DNA from: an uncultured Dokdonia sp.
GTDB taxonomy: Bacteria > Bacteroidota > Bacteroidia > Flavobacteriales > Flavobacteriaceae
DNA: 46,847 nt
Direction: 5' to 3'
Assembly (NCBI GenBank): GCA_913060645.1
Contig: CAJXSW010000009.1
Coordinates: 1-46,847, forward strand
The notes beneath the pieces are model-generated. The model was not told the DNA's origin. It saw only the letters and a list, made by a program, of their open reading frames with translations, and made no database searches. The position numbers and the translations under genes were made by a program. Positions 18,222 to 25,867 of the stretch are shown here, piece by piece; within the stretch, counting starts at the first letter, position 1, and each line of letters opens with the position of its first letter.

Positions 18222-19430
18222 TTAGCTTCCTGCTTGCTCTAATGTGAAGTCAAAACGATCTGTTATCGTAGTTGAAATTAAATCAAGGGTTGCTGGTGTA
18301 ACTTCCCAAAGTCCGTTACCAGCTGTTAGTTGGCTTACGATTCCTTGTACTTCTTCTCTAGATAAGTATGGTGCATTTGTATCAGGGTTACGTGTAAATT
18401 GCAAACTATATACAAATCCAAAACCTTCTGATAGATCATGAAATGCAGTTCCAAAATTACCTGCCTCTATAGCATTTTTACCTTGTTGTAAGTAGTAAAC
18501 TGCACGAATCCCAACTACCTCAGAGATTTTTGTTCTTAAGATTTCTGCTTGCTCATCTCTTAATTCGTAATCCTTTGCAACGATTGCTGCACGACCTAGT
18601 TTAAAAGCATCAAATACATCTTGAGCGATACCTGCAAAGTCTTCATCATCCTCTACACGACCTAAATATCTGTTTAAAAAGAAATCATCTGATCCTATAG
18701 TAGCATTTGCATTTGCTGCATCTGCACTGTTACCAAAAAGGTACCCGAAAGCCTCATCCCACTTGTGCTCCATGTCTGTATAAACTGCTCCTTCTACAAG
18801 TACATCTGTATCATTATCTGCTACGTTAGTACCAGCGTCTAGTACGTTTGTACCTAAGTAATTGTTAAGCATTTGATCTACCATAAGTGATCCTATAAGA
18901 CTCTTTGCAACTACTTGGTTATATTCAAAACCATTTGCTGCAACGTAACGAGTGCTTTCTCCATCTGCTATTTGACCAGCAACACCTATGGAAGCTTGTG
19001 TATTTTGAGCTGGAAACACTTCGTTTATTTGTGTTGTGAAGTGTGACTCTATATATGCTTTGATTTCAGCAGAGGCTGCTGCATTTGTAGAAAAGTAATC
19101 TGTAGAAGCAGCTACTTTACTTTTTACACTCTTGTCAGACGCATTTAAATCTGCATCCTCAAAAGGGTTATTCTCATTTGCAAACATGTCTGTTAATGAT
19201 GCTATAGAAGCATTATCAAAATCACTCATCTCGCTCACAATTTCTTGTGCCATTGCGATGCGTGTTGTTTGTCCTGAGAAGCTTACAGTGCTTTCCCCAT
19301 TTCTTTCAAAAGAATAAGTTGCTGGTGCAACTACTTCAATTTCTTGTTCGATTACTGGGCTATCGTCATCTTCACAAGATGTAAAGGCGATTGTCGTAAT
19401 TGCTAGTGCTATTGGTAAGAAGTTTTTCAT
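18222..19430 (-). CDS. DUF4856 lipoprotein of the iron operon
   Basis: A 402-residue lipoprotein: MKNFLPIALAITTIAFTSC, lipidated Cys19, followed at once by acidic EDDD, consistent with surface export. The rest matches DUF4856 proteins: YSFERNGESTVSFSGQTTRIAM near the start, then a helical bundle with several Asp/Glu clusters. DUF4856 genes commonly adjoin imelysin genes in Bacteroidetes, as here. It is the first gene of its operon, with a well-formed promoter (TTG-N20-TATTTTTG, 19474-19504) and an upstream 14-bp element shared with the haem-binding gene. Function presumed in iron or haem acquisition; biochemical role unknown. Confidence 0.87.
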   Translation of the reverse strand: MKNFLPIALAITTIAFTSCEDDDSPVIEQEIEVVAPATYSFERNGESTVSFSGQTTRIAMAQEIVSEMSDFDNASIASLTDMFANENNPFEDADLNASDKSVKSKVAASTDYFSTNAAASAEIKAYIESHFTTQINEVFPAQNTQASIGVAGQIADGESTRYVAANGFEYNQVVAKSLIGSLMVDQMLNNYLGTNVLDAGTNVADNDTDVLVEGAVYTDMEHKWDEAFGYLFGNSADAANANATIGSDDFFLNRYLGRVEDDEDFAGIAQDVFDAFKLGRAAIVAKDYELRDEQAEILRTKISEVVGIRAVYYLQQGKNAIEAGNFGTAFHDLSEGFGFVYSLQFTRNPDTNAPYLSREEVQGIVSQLTAGNGLWEVTPATLDLISTTITDRFDFTLEQAGS

Positions 19431-19473
19431 TTTTATTTAGACTTAATATAAATAGTGAATTTGTTTACGACGG

Positions 19474-19504
19474 CAAAAATAATAGTCATTTCTCGTTCCA
19501 GCAA
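19474..19504 (-). promoter_or_regulatory. Promoter of the DUF4856-imelysin-HTTM-TonB operon
   Basis: The -33 TTG (complement of 19502-19504), a 20-base spacer and -7 TATTTTTG (19474-19481) match the Bacteroidetes consensus. The 12-base stretch around the -7 box (plus strand CGGCAAAAATAA) is repeated exactly at the haem-binding gene's promoter. Confidence 0.75.
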
Positions 19505-19505
19505 G

Positions 19506-19519
19506 CTTATTTAGAATAA
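19506..19519 (-). promoter_or_regulatory. Shared 14-bp element, copy A (candidate iron-responsive operator)
   Basis: TTATTCTAAATAAG on the minus strand, one base upstream of the -33 element. The same 14-mer occurs at 20094-20107. The TTATT...AATAA symmetry resembles Fur-type operators, but the regulator is not identified. Confidence 0.5.
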
Positions 19520-19558
19520 ATAAGAATAAGAATGTGTTAAAATTAATTTTTGCTAGTT

Positions 19559-20026
19559 TTACTGTACCACCATCTCGCTCTGTATCTGGGCTCGAGCTTC
19601 TTTTGCCCAGTTTTCTAAAAGCTCTTTTTCTTCGTCTGTTAAGTCTCCATGAAGGAACGTATATGATTTTAGAGGCATTTCTCCCTCTTCAACTTCTTCT
19701 ATGAGCTCATCTAGTTTATGGTCTTTTTTCTTGAGGGAATAGCTATTCCAATCTTCTACATCAAAATGTCTTTTACCATCTTTAATGTGATCGTTTACCC
19801 AATAAGATAAAGGTGCAATATCTGCATACCAAGGATATGTGGTTACACCACTATGACAATCATAACAATTTTTGCTGAATATCGCTCTTACCTCTGCAGG
19901 CATATTAGTTTCTGTTTCAAATGCATCTATAGCGAGATAATTGCCTTCTTGCTTATCTGGTCTAATAAATTGAATAACTACGAGCGCTATAAGTGCAATA
20001 ATCAAAAAATATCGAAGAATCTTCAT
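19559..20026 (-). CDS. Membrane-anchored haem-binding domain protein
   Basis: A 155-residue protein with an N-terminal membrane anchor (MKILRYFLIIALIALVVIQF) and a c-type haem motif CYDCH at residues 54-58, then SGVTTYPWYADIAP, typical of the haem-binding domain (haem_bd) family. It would be anchored in the inner membrane facing the periplasm. The start at 20024-20026 is preferred: an ATG at 20051-20053 overlaps the predicted -7 box and so would lie outside the transcript. It is upstream of the DUF4856 operon and shares its promoter design. Electron transfer or haem sensing linked to iron uptake is inferred. Confidence 0.88.
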   Translation of the reverse strand: MKILRYFLIIALIALVVIQFIRPDKQEGNYLAIDAFETETNMPAEVRAIFSKNCYDCHSGVTTYPWYADIAPLSYWVNDHIKDGKRHFDVEDWNSYSLKKKDHKLDELIEEVEEGEMPLKSYTFLHGDLTDEEKELLENWAKEARAQIQSEMVVQ

Positions 20027-20050
20027 ACTATGGTTGTTTGTATTATGCGG

Positions 20051-20081
20051 CAAAAATAATACGTAGTTGAAAAAGAGACAA
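20051..20081 (-). promoter_or_regulatory. Promoter of the haem-binding gene
   Basis: The -33 TTG (complement of 20079-20081), a 20-base spacer and -7 TATTTTTG (20051-20058). Spacing and -7 context are identical to the DUF4856 operon promoter. Confidence 0.75.
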
Positions 20082-20093
20082 CCTTATCTTTAA

Positions 20094-20107
20094 TTATTCT
20101 AAATAAG
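20094..20107 (+). promoter_or_regulatory. Shared 14-bp element, copy B
   Basis: TTATTCTAAATAAG on the plus strand, 12 bases beyond the -33 box of the haem-binding gene and in the opposite orientation to copy A. It forms part of a longer inverted repeat TTATTCT-N11-AGAATAA. Confidence 0.5.
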
Positions 20108-20137
20108 TTTAAGAATAATAAAATTTACTTAACATAC

Positions 20138-20153
20138 GCTTTCGCGAAAGCAA
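20138..20153. repeat. Iterated palindrome copy 7
   Basis: CGCTTTCGCGAAAGCA, directly beyond the T tract of the DEAD-box helicase terminator. Confidence 0.92.
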
Positions 20154-20156
20154 AAA

Positions 20157-20186
20157 AAACCCCTTATCCATATAGATAAGAGGTTT
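20157..20186 (-). terminator. Terminator of DEAD-box helicase gene 1
   Basis: Stem AAACC-x-CTTATC / GATAAG-x-GGTTT with one C-A mismatch and a six-base loop, followed on the minus strand by a T run leading into palindrome copy 7. Confidence 0.8.
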
Positions 20187-20207
20187 CATATTTATTAAGG
20201 AAAACTA

Positions 20208-21491
20208 TTACCGTCTTCTTGAGTTTTTGTTTCTACTATCAGAACTTTTACTTCCTCCAGTACTTTTTCCTCGTGCTCCACCATTACGTGAGTTACGACG
20301 TCCTTGCTGGTGTCTTGCTTTATTTTCGGCAGCTTCTTTTTTGATTTGCGCGAGTGTATCTGTTGGCTGAAAACCTTCTAATACTTCGCTATGTAGCTTT
20401 TCTCCTAAGAGTTTTTCTATTCCTCTTACGTATTCTACCTCATCTACACCTACTAGTGATATTGCTTGACCACTTGCGCCTGCCCTACCAGTACGACCTA
20501 TACGGTGTACATAATCTTCTGGCACATTAGGAAGCTCATAGTTAATTACATAAGGTAATAAAGGGATATCAAGACCACGAGCTGCGATATCTGTTGCTAC
20601 AAGTACGCGTACTTTCCCACTCTTAAAACCAGCAAGTGCTTTCACTCTTGCGTTTTGAGTTTTATTACCGTGTATTGCTGCAGATGAGATTCCGTCTTTT
20701 TCAAGTTTTTCAGAAAGTCTATTTGCACCGTGCTTTGTTCTTGTAAATACAAGTACTTGATCCCAGTTTCCTTCTCTTATAAATTTGATAAGCATTTCTG
20801 TTTTACGAGACTTATCTACTCTATAAGATTTTTGATCTACTTTCTCTGCAGTAGTGTTTTCTGGTGTTGCTTCTACTAATACAGGATTAGTAAGAATGCT
20901 ACTAGCAAACTTCTTAATGTCCGTATTAAAGGTTGCACTAAAAAGGAGGTTCTGCCTTTTCGCCGGAACCATTTTTAATACTTTCTTTATATCATGTATA
21001 AAGCCCATATCAAGCATACGGTCTGCTTCATCAAGTACTAGAAACTCTACATCAGAAAGGCTTAATAAGCCTTGGTTCTGTAAATCTAATAATCTACCAG
21101 GAGTGGCAACTAGAATATCTACTCCTTGACGTAAGGTGCGTACTTGTGGGTTTTGGTTCACTCCTCCAAAGATGACCATAGACTTGATATCTACGTACTT
21201 ACTGTACTCTAATACATTCTCTTGTATTTGTGCAGCAAGTTCTCTTGTAGGCGTAAGCACAAGTGCTCTTATCTTACGGCGTCCTTGTCTTGGGTTATTT
21301 ATGAGCCTATGGATCATAGGCAATGTGAATCCTGCAGTTTTTCCTGTTCCGGTTTGTGCACTTGCAAGAACATCTTTGCCTTGAAGTACTACTGGAATTG
21401 CTTTTTGTTGAATAGGTGATGGCGTTGTATAGCCTTTTTCGCTCACAGCTTTGAGCAGGGCATCAGAGAGCCCTAAAGATTTAAATGACAT
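20208..21491 (-). CDS. DEAD-box RNA helicase (RhlE-like)
   Basis: A 427-residue ATP-dependent RNA helicase. The Q motif region is [12 protein letters not shown], Walker A is AQTGTGKT, motif Ia is PTRELAAQ, motif II is [13 protein letters not shown], motif III is SAT and motif VI is [10 protein letters not shown]. The C-terminus is a basic, Arg/Ser/Gly-rich tail, as in RhlE-type helicases that unwind structured RNA in ribosome assembly and mRNA decay. Length fits the family. A second DEAD-box gene lies at 25868-27226, so the organism has at least two paralogues here. Substrate RNAs unknown. Confidence 0.95.
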   Translation of the reverse strand: MSFKSLGLSDALLKAVSEKGYTTPSPIQQKAIPVVLQGKDVLASAQTGTGKTAGFTLPMIHRLINNPRQGRRKIRALVLTPTRELAAQIQENVLEYSKYVDIKSMVIFGGVNQNPQVRTLRQGVDILVATPGRLLDLQNQGLLSLSDVEFLVLDEADRMLDMGFIHDIKKVLKMVPAKRQNLLFSATFNTDIKKFASSILTNPVLVEATPENTTAEKVDQKSYRVDKSRKTEMLIKFIREGNWDQVLVFTRTKHGANRLSEKLEKDGISSAAIHGNKTQNARVKALAGFKSGKVRVLVATDIAARGLDIPLLPYVINYELPNVPEDYVHRIGRTGRAGASGQAISLVGVDEVEYVRGIEKLLGEKLHSEVLEGFQPTDTLAQIKKEAAENKARHQQGRRNSRNGGARGKSTGGSKSSDSRNKNSRRR

Positions 21492-21627
21492 ATAAAGGTT
21501 TTGTGAAATGACCTAAATGTAGTCACTTCCTTAAAGGCGCGAAGGTAGGGCTTATTTAATTACTTACTCCGCTATTAGCAAAGTGTTGTGACTTAATGGA
21601 TTTTCAAGTGATTACTTACTGCTTTTA

Positions 21628-22383
21628 CTACTGTTTCCAGAATTTTAATTTCTTTTTAAGTTGTTTCTTTTTATAAAAAGCTTTTTGAAATTTTTTTACT
21701 CCTGCTAGCATAGTATCAAATACTTTTTTCTCATTATCACCACTCTCTGCAGCATAAGCACTAGCCATCACTGCAATATCCTCAGGACGTGGAGATAATC
21801 GCGCAAAGTTATTCATGCGAGTTTCAAAATCCATAGGGCCAAATTTCATCCTATTAAGATCTACTAGGTAAAAATCATAGCCTTTGTCAGTAATTACAAT
21901 TAAGGTATTACCTAAGGAGTGATCAAGGAAATGTATTCCCTTTTCATGTAAATTATATGTAAACCTTGCAAAAGCACTTAGTATATCTTTATTTCCTAAG
22001 TAAGGAGATACTTCACATAGTTCTCTATACGTAAGGTCATAGTTAAGATGACTACTCACGTAAAAACTTTGTCCAAATAACATTCCTTCTTCCTCAAAAT
22101 AAGCAATGGGCTGTGGTGTAAGAATACCGTTTTCTAAAAGTTTATGAGCATACTCAAAAGATCTTGCTGCTTTTGAGCTACGTAAATACCTATAAGCTAA
22201 TCTATTAATAAGATTAGGCACCTTAAAGGACTTCACATTAATCACCCTTCCTCCTACTTCAAAAAGCTTTAAAGAATTGCGCTTGCGCTCATCAAACTTC
22301 TTACCGGAAGTATCAAAATCTGTAATACATTGCTCAATTGCTTTTGTATCACCCTTAAATTTTTTTGAGAAAACTATGTTCAC
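21628..22383 (-). CDS. Kdo/LPS-kinase-like protein
   Basis: A 251-residue protein with protein-kinase-fold catalytic signatures: FLDHSLGN (Asp154 and Asn159 as catalytic and Mg-binding residues) and FYLVDLNRM (Asp175, equivalent of DFG). It resembles the lipopolysaccharide kinase InaA/Kdo kinase group, which phosphorylates LPS core sugars at the cytoplasmic face. A basic C-terminal tail (KKKQLKKKLKFWKQ) could bind the membrane. It is divergent from the Sua5-like gene. A consensus -7 box (TATATTTG, 22494-22501) suggests a leader of about 105 bases. The sugar substrate is not evident from sequence. Confidence 0.82.
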   Translation of the reverse strand: MNIVFSKKFKGDTKAIEQCITDFDTSGKKFDERKRNSLKLFEVGGRVINVKSFKVPNLINRLAYRYLRSSKAARSFEYAHKLLENGILTPQPIAYFEEEGMLFGQSFYVSSHLNYDLTYRELCEVSPYLGNKDILSAFARFTYNLHEKGIHFLDHSLGNTLIVITDKGYDFYLVDLNRMKFGPMDFETRMNNFARLSPRPEDIAVMASAYAAESGDNEKKVFDTMLAGVKKFQKAFYKKKQLKKKLKFWKQ

Positions 22384-22493
22384 AGATATGAGTTAGTTAA
22401 TATGGTATTTAATGTCGTTGCGTTAGAAATTCATAAGAAGTCGCTCTTAGGATTACAGTCGCTTACTATAAAACATCAATACATTATATCCCG

Positions 22494-22501
22494 CAAATAT
22501 A
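22494..22501 (-). promoter_or_regulatory. Predicted -7 box, LPS-kinase-like gene
   Basis: TATATTTG on the minus strand, with a TTG 23 bases upstream (complement of 22525-22527), at the outer edge of normal spacing. Confidence 0.5.
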
Positions 22502-22563
22502 TAAAATTGCTATCCTTCCCTTTACAAAGTGCCTTAGAGTATACTAATAAAAAAAGAATAGGT

Positions 22564-22571
22564 TATTTTTG
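22564..22571 (+). promoter_or_regulatory. Predicted -7 box, Sua5-like gene
   Basis: TATTTTTG on the plus strand, 16 bases before the ATG, so the leader would be only about 10 bases. No clear -33 TTG. Confidence 0.5.
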
Positions 22572-22587
22572 CAGTTAAATTTATTTG

Positions 22588-23148
22588 ATGAAACAAGAAC
22601 ACGACGCAGCACTAGCCGTTTTAAAAAGAGGTGGCCTTATTCTTTACCCTACAGATACTGTATGGGGAATAGGTTGTGATGCTACAAACCCAGATGCCGT
22701 AGATAAAGTATATGCACTTAAAAAGCGCGCAGAGAGTAAATCTCTTATCTGTCTTGTAAGTGATTTTAAAATGCTTAACCAGTACATTGAAAATATTCCT
22801 GAGGTAGCATATGACATACTTAAATATGCAGCAAAGCCTACCACAATCATCTATGATGATCCTATACGTGTGGCAACTAACGTGATTGCGCCAGATAACA
22901 GCACTGCCTTTAGAGTGTGTCGCAATCAGTTTTGTAACTTTTTACTTAAAAAGTTTAGAAAACCTATCGTTTCTACAAGCGCAAATATAACTGGAAAGCC
23001 TACCCCTCAAAGTTTTAGTGAGATTTCTCAAGAAATTATAGACGGTGTAGATTATGTAGTGAATTTAGATCGTGATCGCACATCAACTAAACCTAGCGCA
23101 ATTATAAAACTTACAGAAGATGGTAAAGTAACCATCATTAGAGAATAA
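22588..23148 (+). CDS. Sua5/YciO/YrdC-family protein (threonylcarbamoyl-AMP synthase-like)
   Basis: A 186-residue cytoplasmic protein of the YrdC fold, which makes threonylcarbamoyl-AMP from threonine, bicarbonate and ATP for the t6A37 tRNA modification. Motifs are YPTDTVWGIGCDA near the start, KKRAESKSL (the KxR signature), and IVSTSANITGKPTP in the C-terminal half. It lacks the extra Sua5 C-terminal domain, so it is the short TsaC/YciO-like form. The ATG at 22588 is preferred over the TTG just upstream. Whether it is the essential synthase or a YciO paralogue cannot be settled here. Confidence 0.88.
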   Translation: MKQEHDAALAVLKRGGLILYPTDTVWGIGCDATNPDAVDKVYALKKRAESKSLICLVSDFKMLNQYIENIPEVAYDILKYAAKPTTIIYDDPIRVATNVIAPDNSTAFRVCRNQFCNFLLKKFRKPIVSTSANITGKPTPQSFSEISQEIIDGVDYVVNLDRDRTSTKPSAIIKLTEDGKVTIIRE

Positions 23149-23219
23149 TTCATTTAAGTACCTACTTTTAATTAAGTAAGCCTATCTCTATTTTTATAAA
23201 AATATGCTTGGCATGATCT

Positions 23220-23235
23220 CGCTTTCGCGAAAATG
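23220..23235. repeat. Iterated palindrome copy 8
   Basis: CGCTTTCGCGAAAATG, 39 bases upstream of the CCA-adding-type gene. Its right-arm change is identical to copies at 2365 and 42934. Confidence 0.9.
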
Positions 23236-23274
23236 TGCCAAATCCACACCTTTACCTCTATTTAAATTCTAGTA

Positions 23275-24690
23275 ATGAATCTAAAGAACGCACTCTCCCT
23301 TCCTATCTTTAACAATATTTCTAATGCCGCAGATGCACTCGAACTAGAAACCTACGTTATAGGTGGATTTGTACGCGATTACCTTTTAAAACGTAATAAA
23401 GAAGTAAAAGATATTGATGTTGTAGCTGTGGGTAGTGGTATTGCACTTGCTCGTAAAGTATCGCAAATTTTACCGAACAAGCCTAAAGTACAAGTATTCA
23501 AAACATACGGTACTGCTATGTTACGTTCTGGTAATATGGATATTGAGTTTGTAGGTGCCCGTAAAGAATCTTATGCTACAGACAGTCGTAATCCCGTAGT
23601 AGAAGATGGTACACTAGAAGATGACCAAAACCGTCGTGACTTTACTATAAATGCACTTGCTATTAAACTCAATGATAACGGTTATGGTGATTTGATTGAT
23701 CCCTTTGATGGAATAAGCGATCTTGAGCGAAAGATTATAAGAACGCCCTTAGATCCAGATATCACATACAGTGACGACCCACTTCGTATGATGCGTGCAA
23801 TCCGTTTTGCTTCACAGCTAGACTTCATGATTGAGCGCACGTCGCTTGAGTCTATCACTAAAAATGCAGAGCGCATTAAGATTATTACAAACGAGCGCAT
23901 TGTAGATGAGCTTAATAAAATAATGTTGAGCCCTACTCCTTCTAAAGGTTTTTTACTGCTGGAAAAAACAGGACTACTCCCATATATCTTACCGGAGCTT
24001 ATGGCGTTAAAAGGCATAGATGAGATTGAGGGGCAAAAGCATAAAGACAACTTTTACCACACGCTTGAAGTGGTAGATAATATCTCCGAACATACTGATG
24101 ATCTCTGGCTACGCTGGGCTGCATTGTTACATGACATAGGTAAAGCGCCAACAAAGAAGTTTTCAAAAAAGGTGGGCTGGACCTTTCATGGGCACGAGTT
24201 TGTAGGCTCAAAAATGGTTTACAAATTATTTAAACGCCTGAAAATGCCATTAAATGACAAAATGAAATTTGTCCAAAAAATGGTACTTATGAGTTCGCGA
24301 CCTATCGTTATCTCAGAAGATCATGTTACAGATAGCGCTGTACGAAGACTCATTTTTGACGCAGGAGATCATATTGAAGATCTCATGACACTATGTGAGG
24401 CAGACATCACTACCAAAAATCCAAAACGCTTTAAGAGATACCACAACAATTTTAAAGTAGTACGTGAGAAAATGAAAGAGGTTGAAGAGCGTGACCACGT
24501 GCGCAACTTTCAGCCGCCAGTTTCTGGAGAGGAAATTATGGAAGCTTTTAATCTTAAGCCAGGTCGTGAGATAGGGATACTTAAGGAAGCAATTAAAGAA
24601 GCTATCTTAGAAGGTGATATCCCTAACGAAAAGGAAGCTGCCATTGCTTTTATGATCAAAAAAGCAAAAGACATAAAACTCATTAAATAG
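23275..24690 (+). CDS. cca: CCA tRNA nucleotidyltransferase / poly(A) polymerase family with HD domain
   Basis: A 471-residue nucleotidyltransferase-superfamily enzyme. The N-terminal head has GGFVRDYLLKR and DIDVV (active-site carboxylates), the RRDFTINALA motif and DPLRMMRAIRFASQ. An HD phosphohydrolase-like domain follows, LLHDIGKAPTKKF near residue 285. The role is addition or repair of the tRNA 3' CCA end. Some bacteria split this into separate CC- and A-adding enzymes or use a relative as poly(A) polymerase, so nucleotide specificity is uncertain. It is convergent with the CDGSH gene and shares a terminator with it. Confidence 0.92.
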   Translation: MNLKNALSLPIFNNISNAADALELETYVIGGFVRDYLLKRNKEVKDIDVVAVGSGIALARKVSQILPNKPKVQVFKTYGTAMLRSGNMDIEFVGARKESYATDSRNPVVEDGTLEDDQNRRDFTINALAIKLNDNGYGDLIDPFDGISDLERKIIRTPLDPDITYSDDPLRMMRAIRFASQLDFMIERTSLESITKNAERIKIITNERIVDELNKIMLSPTPSKGFLLLEKTGLLPYILPELMALKGIDEIEGQKHKDNFYHTLEVVDNISEHTDDLWLRWAALLHDIGKAPTKKFSKKVGWTFHGHEFVGSKMVYKLFKRLKMPLNDKMKFVQKMVLMSSRPIVISEDHVTDSAVRRLIFDAGDHIEDLMTLCEADITTKNPKRFKRYHNNFKVVREKMKEVEERDHVRNFQPPVSGEEIMEAFNLKPGREIGILKEAIKEAILEGDIPNEKEAAIAFMIKKAKDIKLIK

Positions 24691-24709
24691 AGAAGGTTTT
24701 CATTCAACT

Positions 24710-24750
24710 AAAAAGCCCTTAGCATATCGTAGATATACTAAGGGCTTTTT
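24710..24750. terminator. Bidirectional terminator
   Basis: A 13-bp stem AAAAAGCCCTTAG / CTAAGGGCTTTTT with a short inner helix in its loop and A/T tracts on both sides. It lies between the convergent cca and CDGSH genes. Confidence 0.88.
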
Positions 24751-24768
24751 AATAACAGTTAGTTAAGT

Positions 24769-25023
24769 TTATCCTATTTCACACGTCTTGTGACTTCCAT
24801 CACAGTATGGTGGATTCTTTGTCATCTTACAGTTACATAAGTATGCTGTCCCTGTCTTTTCTGCTTCAAAACGTAAGCTAGGCGTACTTTCTGCTGCTTT
24901 GTGTCCTCCGTCGCAAAAAGGTTGCTTCTCAGAGTGACCACAAGTGCACCATGAATATTTCTTTCCTTCTTCTAGCTCTACTGCTATTGGTGCAATACCT
25001 GCTACCTTTTTATTGTCTTCCAT
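24769..25023 (-). CDS. CDGSH iron-sulfur domain protein (two motifs)
   Basis: An 84-residue protein with two CDGSH-type motifs, CTCGHSEKQPFCDGGH and CNCKMTKNPPYCDGSH. Each supplies three Cys and one His for a labile 2Fe-2S cluster. This tandem form occurs as a small cytoplasmic protein in bacteria. The role is redox or iron-sulfur handling; partners unknown. The start at 25021-25023 (MEDNKKVAG) is preferred to one 33 bases upstream, which would add a hydrophobic stretch ahead of the domain. It follows the metallo-beta-lactamase gene in the same direction. Confidence 0.92.
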   Translation of the reverse strand: MEDNKKVAGIAPIAVELEEGKKYSWCTCGHSEKQPFCDGGHKAAESTPSLRFEAEKTGTAYLCNCKMTKNPPYCDGSHKTCEIG

Positions 25024-25036
25024 AATGTATTTGATA

Positions 25037-25053
25037 ATCACCGTAAGGGTGAT
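25037..25053. other. Short inverted repeat before the CDGSH gene
   Basis: ATCACC-GTAAG-GGTGAT, 6-bp arms, 13 bases upstream of the CDGSH start codon. It could be a small mRNA hairpin or an operator half-site pair; weak on its own. Confidence 0.3.
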
Positions 25054-25067
25054 CATTTTTTATATTA

Positions 25068-25859
25068 TTAATTTTTAACTATGGCCAAAGTTTCGGCTGT
25101 AGTATTATTTTCAGGACTATCCTTTTGGAACATACCAATTGTATAGTCAAGTAAATCTTTATCTCCTCTACCGCCATGCCCTGGAATCACTTGTACTACT
25201 TTTGGATAATGGCTTTGTAACCTTGTTACCGTGTTTGCCCACTCATCAAGATTTGCATCTGCGATATTTCCTTTTGTTCCATCTAGCGGCTTGATCATAC
25301 AACCACCTAATAAAATATCTGATGCTCTTATATATGCAATAGAATTATCATCACTGTGAGCAGGTCCTAGATACTCCATTACAACATAACTTTCGGCTAT
25401 CTGTATGCTGTCTTTTTGTGAGAAAGGATTACTTATTGCTAAAGAATCTTTGACTAGTAATGCTGCTGTTTTGGTAGATGCGTAGGTGGGTATTTTTGCT
25501 TTCGCGAAAGCGTTAATACCACCAGCACCATCTATATGAGAGTGACTCACTTGCACCCCATTTATAGTTGCCTTTAAGTCTTCTTGTACAAATGTGATAA
25601 GCTGTTCAGAAAGTGTATCGTTAAGAGGTGTGTCAAAAATAAAAGCTTCGCTTCCTTCTACACGTAAGTAACCATTACAAGGAATATAACCACCATAATT
25701 ATCTTTGAGGTAAGATACATGCACGTAGTCTTGCTCTGATAATTTTATGATCTCCAAGGATCTTACATATGGTTCTGGATCATACTTACTATTATCAAAA
25801 CAGGAGTTTAATAGTAGTACGGCTAGACAGATCCCTAACATCTGTAGTAGTCGACACAT
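25068..25859 (-). CDS. Subclass B1 metallo-beta-lactamase, lipoprotein
   Basis: A 263-residue protein with lipobox LLLNSC (Cys20), so probably membrane-anchored in the periplasm like NDM-type enzymes. All six B1 zinc ligands are visible: His106, His108 and Asp110 in SHSHIDGAGG, His168 in GPAHSDDN, Cys187 in GGCMIK, His228 in IPGHGG. The substrate-binding Lys190 and GNIADANLDEW are also typical of B1. Known B1 enzymes hydrolyse penicillins, cephalosporins and carbapenems; this activity is predicted, not shown. It begins 8 bases after a DEAD-box helicase gene, so it is likely co-transcribed. An iterated-palindrome copy encodes residues 117-121 (AFAKA). Confidence 0.9.
   Translation of the reverse strand: MCRLLQMLGICLAVLLLNSCFDNSKYDPEPYVRSLEIIKLSEQDYVHVSYLKDNYGGYIPCNGYLRVEGSEAFIFDTPLNDTLSEQLITFVQEDLKATINGVQVSHSHIDGAGGINAFAKAKIPTYASTKTAALLVKDSLAISNPFSQKDSIQIAESYVVMEYLGPAHSDDNSIAYIRASDILLGGCMIKPLDGTKGNIADANLDEWANTVTRLQSHYPKVVQVIPGHGGRGDKDLLDYTIGMFQKDSPENNTTAETLAIVKN
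25497..25512. repeat. Iterated palindrome copy 9 (intragenic)
   Basis: TGCTTTCGCGAAAGCG within the metallo-beta-lactamase gene, encoding AFAKA just after the HxHxDGAGG zinc motif. Confidence 0.92.
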
Positions 25860-25867
25860 TTCTTTAC

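Noticed and set aside
20027-20053. Upstream ATG for the haem-binding protein
   Set aside because: It overlaps the predicted -7 box, so it should not be transcribed; the next ATG starts a proper membrane anchor.
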